The position numbers and the translations under genes are program-made. From positions 248,001 to 312,000 of the forward strand of contig NZ_CP096883.1 of assembly GCF_023273895.1 (NCBI RefSeq): a stretch of 64,000 nucleotides of DNA. The letters run 5' to 3'. This DNA comes from Sphingobacterium sp. PCS056 (GTDB taxonomy: Bacteria > Bacteroidota > Bacteroidia > Sphingobacteriales > Sphingobacteriaceae). This document shows positions 43,925 to 51,663 of the stretch, piece after piece. The notes beneath the pieces are model-generated. The model ran no database searches, was not told the origin of the DNA, and saw only the letters and a list, made by a program, of their open reading frames with translations. The stretch's first letter is position 1; every line of letters starts with the position of its first letter.

Positions 43925-45286
43925 TTAGATATCATATTTCTCCAATCTTCTATAAAGAGCTGCGCGAGTCAGTCCCAGTTCTTTTGCTGCCTTACTTATA
44001 TTTCCATTAAATCGTTCAATAGCTGATTTGATGGCTTTTCGTTCTAATTCTTCTAAATTTGTACCTGCAATATTTGTTTCAAAAGGACTTTCTTCGACTT
44101 GTTGCTCTATAGGAGAAAAAAAGATATCATTACCTCTGATGCTCGACTGATCAGCCATAATTACCGCTCGTTCGATACTATATTGCAATTCACGAACGTT
44201 ACCAGGAAAATGATAAGAGAATAATTTTTTTAAGGCATCAGACTCAAATCCGTCGATACGTTTATTATATTTTTTAGCATAAACGGCTAAAAAATGCTCT
44301 GCCAAGAGTTGAATATCATCTCCCCTTTGTCTTAAAGGAGGAACCTGAATTTCCACCGTATTGATACGGTAAATCAAATCTTTTCTAAATCTATTTTCAT
44401 CGGCAAGCACTTTCAAGGCTACATTTGTAGCTGTGATCAGACGGATATCAACAGGTATCATCTGATGTGATCCTAGCGGTGTCACATAACGATTCTGGAG
44501 TACAGTCAATAACTTGGACTGTTGATGCAAAGAAATATTACCGATTTCGTCCAAAAATAAGGTTCCGCCATTAGCTGTTTCAAACCTGCCCTGACGATCT
44601 TCTCGTGCATCAGTAAAAGCTCCTTTTTTATATCCGAACAATTCACTTTCAAATAGGCTTTCTGTCAATGAGCCTACATCAACCTTTACATACACATCAT
44701 TGCAACGGAGGGAACGCTTTTGGATGGCTTGCGCTATCAGATCCTTTCCAGTACCATTTTCTCCTAAAATAAGAATATTAGCGTCAGTTGGTGCAATTTT
44801 CTCTAGCTTATATTGCAACTCGTCCATGACGACCGACCTTCCGATCAAGTCTGGAGTACCATCGTTGGTGAGTAGGGAATTTTTAACCTTTTTATCTCGA
44901 TTTTTATTTTCTGTCAGTGTATTTTCTATGGTTGCCAATAATTGTTCATTGATCCAGGGCTTTACGACAAAATCTGAGGCGCCCTGCTTAAGTGATTTGA
45001 CTGCTAAATCAACGGCTCCGTAAGCGGTGATCATGATGACTCGAATTGCTGGATATTTTTCCTTGATCTTGGACAACCAAAATAAACCCTCATTACCAGT
45101 ATTAATGGTACTCTTAAAATTCATGTCCAACAAAACCACATCATAAGACATTTTATCTAAATGACTCATCAGATTTTCTGGATTGGATTCTACCTGCACA
45201 TGGCTCACCTTAGGTTTGAGTAAAATCCGTGCGGCTGTTAATAAATCATGGTCATCATCGACGACTAAAACTGCTGCTTTTTTCAT
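43925..45286 (-). CDS. Sigma-54-dependent NtrC-family response regulator
   Basis: This 453-residue activator has a receiver domain (1-120) with Asp10/11 and phospho-acceptor Asp54 (VVLLDMNF) and the Lys of FVVKPW. The AAA+ domain (about 145-380) has Walker A GENGTGKD, the sigma-54 contact loop as GAFTDA rather than the textbook GAFTGA, and Walker B GGTLFLDEIG. The C-terminal Fis-type HTH is at about 408-450 (ISKAAKELGLTRAALYRRLE). It should bind enhancer sites and open sigma-54 promoters. Tandem palindromes near 46800, 46900 and 59020 are the likely sites. It lies 103 nt after tolC and 3 nt before the kinase gene. Confidence 0.95.
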   Translation of the reverse strand: MKKAAVLVVDDDHDLLTAARILLKPKVSHVQVESNPENLMSHLDKMSYDVVLLDMNFKSTINTGNEGLFWLSKIKEKYPAIRVIMITAYGAVDLAVKSLKQGASDFVVKPWINEQLLATIENTLTENKNRDKKVKNSLLTNDGTPDLIGRSVVMDELQYKLEKIAPTDANILILGENGTGKDLIAQAIQKRSLRCNDVYVKVDVGSLTESLFESELFGYKKGAFTDAREDRQGRFETANGGTLFLDEIGNISLHQQSKLLTVLQNRYVTPLGSHQMIPVDIRLITATNVALKVLADENRFRKDLIYRINTVEIQVPPLRQRGDDIQLLAEHFLAVYAKKYNKRIDGFESDALKKLFSYHFPGNVRELQYSIERAVIMADQSSIRGNDIFFSPIEQQVEESPFETNIAGTNLEELERKAIKSAIERFNGNISKAAKELGLTRAALYRRLEKYDI

Positions 45287-45389
45287 TAAAATAATTTGTT
45301 CTTTATGGGCAATGAGACTATCATGAGCAAATTATGATCATACTTTTATGAGGAATGCCCATACAGGTTTCATTTAGACACTAAGGTAA

Positions 45390-46697
45390 CTATAAATTTA
45401 ACGCACCTGCATAATAATCATTGATATATTTTTGCAACAGCCATTCATACTGTTTGACAAGGAGTTGGATCTGACTGCTATCCAGTTTGTTTTTTGCGGT
45501 TAAAAATAATACCGAATTACTATTCCCTGCTTCAAAGTGTACTTGTGCGATACGAAATGATTCGGAATAACTCTGCTGTTGTTCTTGCAGCTGCACAATA
45601 TTATTGCTGACGTTTTTTAAATTAAAAACTGCTTTAGCTGTTTCCTGACGCAAGTCATTTAAAGCTATATCTTTTTGAAATTTGGCCGTTTCCAAATCAA
45701 GCCTAGCCAATTTAACCTGATTATAAACTGCCAAATGATTAAAAATTGGGATGTTTAGATTTAAAGAAATTGATTTTCCAAGGTTATTATTAAATTGTTT
45801 CAAATATCCAAAATCGGCTGAATTCGAATAATTCGTTGATAAACCTGCATTTAATGACAGTGAAGGCCAATAACTTGCTTTCACTACTTTGATATTACGC
45901 TCAGCAGCTTTGATACGCCAATCCAATGCTGGAATGTTAGGCAAATTTTCACTTGCAGTATTAAATAATTGAGCAGCTGTTCGTAGTTCGGCATCCTGTT
46001 TAAATTCTAATGGCCTCAACTCACCCAAACTTGTTTCATCCAAATTTAGCAGATTTGCCAACTTTAGCCTGTTGAGATATAAGACTTGTTTATTATTGTC
46101 AATGGCGTTAATATCGTTTGCCAATTGACCCTTCAAATCAAAATAGTCTCCAGGATTAATTGCTCCTTCTTTATGTAAAACCTCTGCTCTCCGCACTTGC
46201 TCCCTCGTTACATCAGTTTGCAGTTCTGATTGTTTCAGCACATCTTGTGCGGTTAATATTTGGATAAATGATTCGATTACGTCCAATTTAAGAGTATTGA
46301 TCTGCGAATCGAATTCCAATTTACTCGCTACTTTGGCGTCGGCTTTCATCCGAACATCATGCAAAATTCGAAATCCATTAAATACGGGAATACTAACTCC
46401 AAGAGATGAACCTCCGGATGAATTATTTGTTGTTGTATATTGATTAACAGCCTTATCCAGAATACGTCCAGTACTAAAGGCATGATTTAAATTTGCGTTT
46501 ACATCTGGCAATCGATTAGCTTTTGCCTGCTTTAAATTAATATCCGCCCGTTTTACATCTAATTCATTTTGCATTAAAGCAGGATTTGCTTTTACAGCTA
46601 ATTGTATGCACTCGTTCAACGACCGTTGTTGAACTTGTGCATGCACAAAAGTCAAGCTACAAAGAAAACACAAACTGTATATCAAGATTTGTTTCAT
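45390..46697 (-). CDS. TolC-family outer-membrane efflux protein
   Basis: This 435-residue protein has a signal peptide (to about residue 20) and two outer membrane efflux protein repeats. The long coiled-coil helices (LNECIQLAVKANPALMQNEL, DVKRADINLKQAKANRLPDV) and the equivalent second half (IKAAERNIKVVKASYWPSL) are characteristic. It forms the exit duct of a tripartite exporter with the fusion protein and ABC transporter on the opposite strand. Regulator and kinase genes follow on the same strand. A promoter with sigma-54 character faces it. Confidence 0.94.
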   Translation of the reverse strand: MKQILIYSLCFLCSLTFVHAQVQQRSLNECIQLAVKANPALMQNELDVKRADINLKQAKANRLPDVNANLNHAFSTGRILDKAVNQYTTTNNSSGGSSLGVSIPVFNGFRILHDVRMKADAKVASKLEFDSQINTLKLDVIESFIQILTAQDVLKQSELQTDVTREQVRRAEVLHKEGAINPGDYFDLKGQLANDINAIDNNKQVLYLNRLKLANLLNLDETSLGELRPLEFKQDAELRTAAQLFNTASENLPNIPALDWRIKAAERNIKVVKASYWPSLSLNAGLSTNYSNSADFGYLKQFNNNLGKSISLNLNIPIFNHLAVYNQVKLARLDLETAKFQKDIALNDLRQETAKAVFNLKNVSNNIVQLQEQQQSYSESFRIAQVHFEAGNSNSVLFLTAKNKLDSSQIQLLVKQYEWLLQKYINDYYAGALNL

Positions 46698-46720
46698 ATA
46701 TCATATTTTCCAAATCTTTA

Positions 46721-46736
46721 CCCACAGCCCATGCCA
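46721..46736 (-). promoter_or_regulatory. Possible sigma-54 promoter of tolC
   Basis: On the minus strand TGGCAT (46731-46736) resembles the -24 element, and TGTGG follows at the -12 position, where TTGC is expected. It would start transcription about 14 nt before tolC. The GG pair lies 62 bp from the centre of the nearer palindrome. The -24 match is good and the -12 match is imperfect. Confidence 0.45.
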
Positions 46737-46788
46737 AACCAATAACACATTAATTATCAATCAAATAACAATAAACATGAAGTATATA

Positions 46789-46804
46789 TGTTCATCTTCG
46801 TACA
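46789..46804. promoter_or_regulatory. Enhancer-like palindrome, tolC-proximal (degenerate)
   Basis: TGTTCA-TCTT-CGTACA matches the motif TGTTCG-N4-CGAACA at ten of twelve arm positions. Its centre is 22 bp from the next, perfect copy, so the two would lie on the same DNA face, as tandem NtrC-type sites do. Confidence 0.6.
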
Positions 46805-46833
46805 TTCAGGTGTTCGCTTTCGAACACCTGAAT
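46804..46833. promoter_or_regulatory. Enhancer-like palindrome, perfect copy
   Basis: Perfect inverted repeat with 13-bp arms (ATTCAGGTGTTCG / CGAACACCTGAAT) and a 4-nt centre. It is the longest palindrome in the tolC/fusion-protein divergent region. It contains the core TGTTCG-N4-CGAACA and is probably a site for the response regulator. Confidence 0.75.
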
Positions 46834-46887
46834 ACGGATGTCAATCTCTTTATTAAAAAATTATTTTCAACAGCATAATTTACAAGT

Positions 46888-46903
46888 TGTACGTTGACGA
46901 ACA
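46888..46903. promoter_or_regulatory. Enhancer-like palindrome, fusion-protein side, distal
   Basis: TGTACG-TTGA-CGAACA matches the core at eleven of twelve arm positions. Its centre is 21 bp from the next site downstream. Confidence 0.65.
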
Positions 46904-46905
46904 AT

Positions 46906-46927
46906 TAGTGTTCGATTACGAACACTA
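46906..46927. promoter_or_regulatory. Enhancer-like palindrome, fusion-protein side, proximal
   Basis: Perfect inverted repeat with 9-bp arms (TAGTGTTCG / CGAACACTA) and a 4-nt centre. With the site at 46888 it forms a tandem pair 21 bp apart, facing the fusion-protein gene. Confidence 0.75.
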
Positions 46928-46978
46928 GACAAACCGATAAAACCAAATAACAAAATGAATATCAACACATTACATTTA

Positions 46979-46993
46979 TGGCACATCTTTCAT
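46979..46993 (+). promoter_or_regulatory. Possible sigma-54 promoter of the fusion-protein gene
   Basis: TGGCAC at 46979-46984 is a full -24 element, 64 bp from the centre of the proximal palindrome. The -12 position reads TCAT instead of TTGC, so the match is incomplete. The start would be about 15 nt before the ATG at 47020. Confidence 0.4.
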
Positions 46994-47019
46994 AGATAAT
47001 AAGAAAATTGAAAAGCATT

Positions 47020-48273
47020 ATGGATAGAGCTTTAGAAAAGAAGAAATGGAATAACAAACGTATATTAACCTTAGTTGGAATTACAGGTTTGGTCGGCCTT
47101 ATCGCTGCAAGCTTTTATTTTACAAGTGGCAAAAGTAAGCTTAATGTAGAAGCAGACCGTATATCCATCGTTGAGATTAAAAAAGACAACTTTCAGGAAT
47201 TCATTCCAATTAATGGAACTGTTCTGCCCATCAGCAGTATTTATTTAGATGCATCTGTAGGGGGACGTATGGAAGAAAAATATGTAGAAGATGGTGCAAT
47301 TTTAAAAAAGGGCGATCCCATTATGCGTCTATCCAATACCGATCAGGAACTTAATCTGATTCAACAAGAAACTCAGGTTTTAAATTTATTAACACAATCA
47401 CAAATCGCTCAAACCAATGCACAACAGGTTTCGATCAATAACCGCAATCAAATGGCTGATGTGGAACAAGCTTATAAAGAAGCTGAGCGTGTATATCAAT
47501 TAAATCAAAAGCTATTAAATGAAAAAGCAATTGGTTCACAAGAATTTGAAAAATCCAAAAATGAATATAACTACCAAAAAGAACGTGTTAATTTAACGAA
47601 ACAAATCCTTAGACAGGATGAGGTATCGACCAATCAAAAGGCACATCAAGATAAAGAGACTTATCAACGTACACAAAGTGCTTTGGAATTAATGAAGCGA
47701 AAAATTGGGGATTTGATTGTACGTTCCCCAGTAGATGGTCAATTAACATCATTTGATGCAGAAATTGGACAGAATAAAAATGCAGGTGAACGTCTGGGAC
47801 AGATTGACGTACTGACAGGATTTAAAGTTCGTGCTGATATTGACGAACATTACATCAATCGCATATTTCCGGATCTGCAAGGCGAGTTCACCATTGGTGA
47901 TAAAGCATATAAATTAAAAATCAAAAAAGTATATACGCAAGTAACTAATGGTCGTTTTCAAGTCGATATGGAATTTGTCAATGAAGTACCTAAAGGTATT
48001 CGTAGAGGGCAGACTTTACAGATCAGATTAGCTTTGAGCGACGAAACGAAAGCGGTATTGCTTGCAAAAGGAGGTTTTTATCAGCAGACTGGTGGTAACT
48101 GGATCTTCAAATTGGATAAAAATGGAACTACCGCTTACCGTGTTGACATTCAATTGGGAAGGCAAAATCCGGAATACTATGAAGTCATCAAAGGTTTACA
48201 ACCTGGAGATAAAGTAATCGTTTCCAGCTATGAGACTTATGATAAAGTACAAGAATTGAATATTAAACGCTAG
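47020..48273 (+). CDS. HlyD/MacA-type periplasmic membrane fusion protein
   Basis: This protein of about 417 residues has one N-terminal transmembrane segment (about 15-37) and a lipoyl-like domain (FIPINGTVLPISSIYLDASV, DGAILKKGDPIMRLSN). A long coiled-coil hairpin follows (about 105-220: EQAYKEAERVYQLNQKLLNE), then the second lipoyl half (IVRSPVDGQLTSFDAEIGQN) and beta-barrel domains. It bridges the permease and the TolC-type duct. I chose the ATG at 47020 (MDRALEKKKW); the frame also opens at a TTG four codons earlier. First gene of the plus-strand operon. Confidence 0.92.
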   Translation: MDRALEKKKWNNKRILTLVGITGLVGLIAASFYFTSGKSKLNVEADRISIVEIKKDNFQEFIPINGTVLPISSIYLDASVGGRMEEKYVEDGAILKKGDPIMRLSNTDQELNLIQQETQVLNLLTQSQIAQTNAQQVSINNRNQMADVEQAYKEAERVYQLNQKLLNEKAIGSQEFEKSKNEYNYQKERVNLTKQILRQDEVSTNQKAHQDKETYQRTQSALELMKRKIGDLIVRSPVDGQLTSFDAEIGQNKNAGERLGQIDVLTGFKVRADIDEHYINRIFPDLQGEFTIGDKAYKLKIKKVYTQVTNGRFQVDMEFVNEVPKGIRRGQTLQIRLALSDETKAVLLAKGGFYQQTGGNWIFKLDKNGTTAYRVDIQLGRQNPEYYEVIKGLQPGDKVIVSSYETYDKVQELNIKR

Positions 48274-48316
48274 TATAAGATGCTGATAGCAGGTAAATAA
48301 TCAAAATATTTTAACA

Positions 48317-48346
48317 ATGAGGTGTATGTCATCCATTACACCTCAT
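48317..48346. repeat. Inverted repeat before the first permease
   Basis: ATGAGGTGTA and TACACCTCAT form a 10-bp perfect stem with a 10-nt loop in the 90-nt gap between the fusion-protein gene and the first permease, 17 nt before its start codon. No T run follows. It could set the relative amounts of the two proteins through mRNA processing or translation. Confidence 0.55.
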
Positions 48347-48363
48347 ACCAAAACATAATTAAA

Positions 48364-50730
48364 ATGATTAAAAATTTTATAAAAGCAACTTTTCGCAATC
48401 TTTGGAAAACCAAAAGCTACAGCTTTCTTAATATTTTTGGGCTCGCTATTGGCATTGCCGCAGCAGCCTTAATTTTTCTATGGGTAGAAAATGAAGTCAA
48501 CTATAATAAGCACTTTGCTCATGTAGATGACATCTATGTTGTTAAATCTAAGCAAACTTATGATGGCTCAACCTTTGTATTTGAGTCTATCCCTGGCCCC
48601 TTAAGCCAAGCCATTGAAAAGGAAATTCCAGGTATAAAATATGCAGTAAGAATGGCATCAAATAATTCCTTGTTATTTTCGAATGGAGAGAACAACCTAT
48701 ACCTCAATGGCTATCATGCTGATCCAGAAATCATCGATTTATTATCAGTCGATTTTCTACAGGGGAATCGCTCTGAAGCACTAAAAGATCCAAATAATAT
48801 TATCCTCAGTTCGGATGGGGCAAAACTGCTATTTGGTGATGAACCTGCACTTGGAAAGTCAGTTCGTATAGGTAACAATGAATCGTACATTGTTTCTGGA
48901 ATCGTACAAGATTTTCCAAATAATAGCAATTTAAAATTCAATTGGATTATTCCATTCAAAAAATTTGAGACAGGACAGGAATGGTTAAAAGAATGGGGAA
49001 ATAATGGTTTAATGACTTTAGTTCAAGTCGAAAAAAATGCCAACATTAATCAAATCAATGCTAAACTATTAGATTTTGTTAAAAATAAAACAAATGGTCA
49101 AGTGACATTTTCCAAGAACTACCTTTACCCAATGAATCGCTGGCGTCTTTACAATACTTTCGACAAAAATGGAAACGAAAAAGAGGGAAGAATTAAAAAT
49201 GTTAAACTATTTAGTTTTGTCGCTGGCATCGTGTTACTAATCGCCTGTATCAATTTCATGAATCTGGCTACAGCCAGATCTGAGAAAAGAGCCAAAGAAG
49301 TTGGTATGCGCAAAGTGGTTGGAGCTACTAAAAATTCTCTAATTACACAATTTTTAGGAGAATCGTTGATTTTCGCCTTTCTTTCTGCACTATTAGCGAT
49401 TGTGTTTGTTTACATCTCGATTGGACCATTTAACAGTATTATCAATCAAAAACTCGAAGTAGATTTATTGAGTACAAACCATTTATTATTCCTACTCATT
49501 ATCGTATTGTCTTGTGGCATCTTTGCTGGAAGTTATCCCGCATTTTATCTTTCGTCATTCAATCCAATTTCAACATTAAAAGGACATAAACAAAAAACAG
49601 GGGCATCTATTTTCATTCGAAAAGGATTGGTGGTATTACAATATACAGCGTCTATCGTACTTATAATTAGCACCATTATTATCTATCAACAGATAAACCA
49701 CGCTAAAGGTCGAGATTTAGGTTACAACCGTAGTCAAGTTATTACTACAAATCTACAGGGAGATTTAGCGCAACATATTGATTTAATTAAAGATCAGTTA
49801 AAGGCTACAGGCAGTATTGAACATATAGGCATTAGCGATATGAGTATTTTAAATATCGGTAGCAATTCAAGTGGCTTTGAATGGGAAGGAAAAGATCCTA
49901 AATCCAGTATACTGATCAGTATGTTACGAACTGATGATGAATTTATCCCAAGTATGGACATGAAGATGATCGATGGACGTAATTTTAATCCGCATTTTTT
50001 AGGAGATAGTACATCTATTATCGTAAATGAGACTCTCGCAAAAATGATCAAAAAAGATGGAATGGTTGCTGGAAGTACAATTACCTATGGAACAGAATCC
50101 TTTCGAATAGCAGGTGTTGTTAAAAATTTTCTATATAACAGTGTCTATGAAGCACCTAGCCCACTTATCTTTATTCCTTTTAAGGCCCCTACTGGTATTT
50201 TAAATATCAAAACCAAAGCTGGAGTTGACATTCCATCTACTGTACAACAAATTGAAAAAATTCTAAAACAACATAATCCCTCTTATCCTTTTGAATATCG
50301 GTTTTTAGATGATTCTTTTAATAATACATTTCAATCTGAACTATTTATTCAAAAACTAGCTTCAGTGTTTTCGATACTTTCTATTATTATCTCTTGCCTA
50401 GGTCTATTTGGACTATCAGCTTTTGCAACTGCACAGCGATCAAAAGAAATTGGTATTCGAAAAGTATTGGGTGCATCTGTTACACGGCTGATAAATATGC
50501 TAAACCGGGAATTCATTATACTCATTATGTTATCTTGCCTGATCGCATTTCCGATCGCGTGGTATATGATGAATCAGTGGTTAGGTAATTATGGTTATCG
50601 CATTGATATCTCCTGGACAGTGTTTTTAATCAGTGGAGCACTTGCACTTTTTATCGCCATCATAACGATTTCAGGTCAGGCTTTAAAAGCGGCATTATCT
50701 AACCCTACAAACTCATTAAGAGATCAATAA
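48364..50730 (+). CDS. MacB/FtsX-type ABC transporter permease 1
   Basis: This protein of about 788 residues has the double MacB layout. TM1 is at about 20-42, a periplasmic MacB core domain reaches to about 275, and an FtsX domain with three TMs follows from 280 (motif EKRAKEVGMRKVVGATK). Then come a TM near 430, a second periplasmic domain to about 655 and a second FtsX domain from 661 (RSKEIGIRKVLGAS), ending SNPTNSLRDQ. Start taken at the ATG 48364 (MIKNFIKATFRNLW), by comparison with the other permeases; the frame is open 14 codons further upstream. It directly precedes the ATPase gene, its most likely partner. Confidence 0.93.
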   Translation: MIKNFIKATFRNLWKTKSYSFLNIFGLAIGIAAAALIFLWVENEVNYNKHFAHVDDIYVVKSKQTYDGSTFVFESIPGPLSQAIEKEIPGIKYAVRMASNNSLLFSNGENNLYLNGYHADPEIIDLLSVDFLQGNRSEALKDPNNIILSSDGAKLLFGDEPALGKSVRIGNNESYIVSGIVQDFPNNSNLKFNWIIPFKKFETGQEWLKEWGNNGLMTLVQVEKNANINQINAKLLDFVKNKTNGQVTFSKNYLYPMNRWRLYNTFDKNGNEKEGRIKNVKLFSFVAGIVLLIACINFMNLATARSEKRAKEVGMRKVVGATKNSLITQFLGESLIFAFLSALLAIVFVYISIGPFNSIINQKLEVDLLSTNHLLFLLIIVLSCGIFAGSYPAFYLSSFNPISTLKGHKQKTGASIFIRKGLVVLQYTASIVLIISTIIIYQQINHAKGRDLGYNRSQVITTNLQGDLAQHIDLIKDQLKATGSIEHIGISDMSILNIGSNSSGFEWEGKDPKSSILISMLRTDDEFIPSMDMKMIDGRNFNPHFLGDSTSIIVNETLAKMIKKDGMVAGSTITYGTESFRIAGVVKNFLYNSVYEAPSPLIFIPFKAPTGILNIKTKAGVDIPSTVQQIEKILKQHNPSYPFEYRFLDDSFNNTFQSELFIQKLASVFSILSIIISCLGLFGLSAFATAQRSKEIGIRKVLGASVTRLINMLNREFIILIMLSCLIAFPIAWYMMNQWLGNYGYRIDISWTVFLISGALALFIAIITISGQALKAALSNPTNSLRDQ

Positions 50731-50764
50731 TTCAACAGAACAATTACAAACAATACATAAAGAT

Positions 50765-51469
50765 ATGAGCACAAAAAATATGATCAAAATCAGTAACCTT
50801 CAAAAGTACTATCGTACAGAAGAAGTAGAAACCGTGGCACTCAACAATTTGAATATCCATGTTAAGGAGGGTGAATTTGTTGCTGTCATGGGACCTTCTG
50901 GATGTGGCAAATCTACGCTGCTCAATATTATCGGGCTTCTAGATGATTTGGATGAAGGAAGCTACCTGTTTAATGACATCGAAGTGGCTAAGTTCAAAGA
51001 ACGTGGCCGTTCAGATTTACGCAAGCATAATATTGGTTTTGTATTCCAAAGTTTTAACCTTATTGATGAATTGACCGTATTTGAAAACGTAGAACTGCCT
51101 TTAGTATATACCAATGTTCCTGCAGCAGAGCGTAAACGCCGTGTTGAAGAGGTACTGGAGAAAGTACAGATCATGCACCGACGCAACCACTTTCCGCAAC
51201 AACTCTCTGGAGGTCAGCAGCAACGTGTAGCCGTAGCCCGAGCTGTAGTTAATAACCCAAAACTGATACTTGCCGATGAGCCTACAGGTAACTTAGATTC
51301 CAACAATGGTAACGAGGTCATGCAGTTATTAACAGAACTAAATGAAGCAGGAACAACCATCGTTATGGTAACCCATAGTGAGCATGATGCCAAATTTTCT
51401 GACCGCGTAATCCGTATGCTCGATGGTCAGGTGATCATGGAGACATCTGCACTAAAACAAAATGGATAA
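50765..51469 (+). CDS. LolD/MacB-type ABC transporter ATP-binding protein
   Basis: This 234-residue ATPase has Walker A GPSGCGKST, Q-loop VFQSFNL, signature LSGGQQQRVAVARA, Walker B LILADEPTG, D-loop NLDSNNG and H-loop VTHSEHD. The subfamily is that of MacB, LolD and FtsE, which work by mechanotransmission rather than by passing substrate through the membrane. It is the only ATPase gene in a cluster with six permease genes, so it probably serves several of them; each permease is long enough to carry both half-site contacts. It starts 34 nt after permease 1. Confidence 0.95.
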   Translation: MSTKNMIKISNLQKYYRTEEVETVALNNLNIHVKEGEFVAVMGPSGCGKSTLLNIIGLLDDLDEGSYLFNDIEVAKFKERGRSDLRKHNIGFVFQSFNLIDELTVFENVELPLVYTNVPAAERKRRVEEVLEKVQIMHRRNHFPQQLSGGQQQRVAVARAVVNNPKLILADEPTGNLDSNNGNEVMQLLTELNEAGTTIVMVTHSEHDAKFSDRVIRMLDGQVIMETSALKQNG

Positions 51470-51663
51470 AGTTGAAATCGGTTAATCAAAAGGGGGAAAT
51501 ATGTATTACGGATCTATAGATAAAGCCGTTGCTACTGTGTAATCTGCATTAACTGATGGCAGGATAAATTACAATCACTAACCGTATAGGATAATTTGAT
51601 TTAAAAACCAACAAATAAAACTGCCTAGAGTGCTATGCTCTGGACAAAGTAAACCTAAATGTA

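Noticed and set aside
45308..45363. GGGCA...TGCCC inverted repeat upstream of the response regulator
   Set aside because: Arms of five bases 45 bp apart are expected by chance.
51500..51541. A 12-codon frame after a GGGGGAAAT stretch between the ATPase and permease 2
   Set aside because: Too short to support; no conservation evidence available. It could be a leader peptide, but nothing else suggests attenuation.
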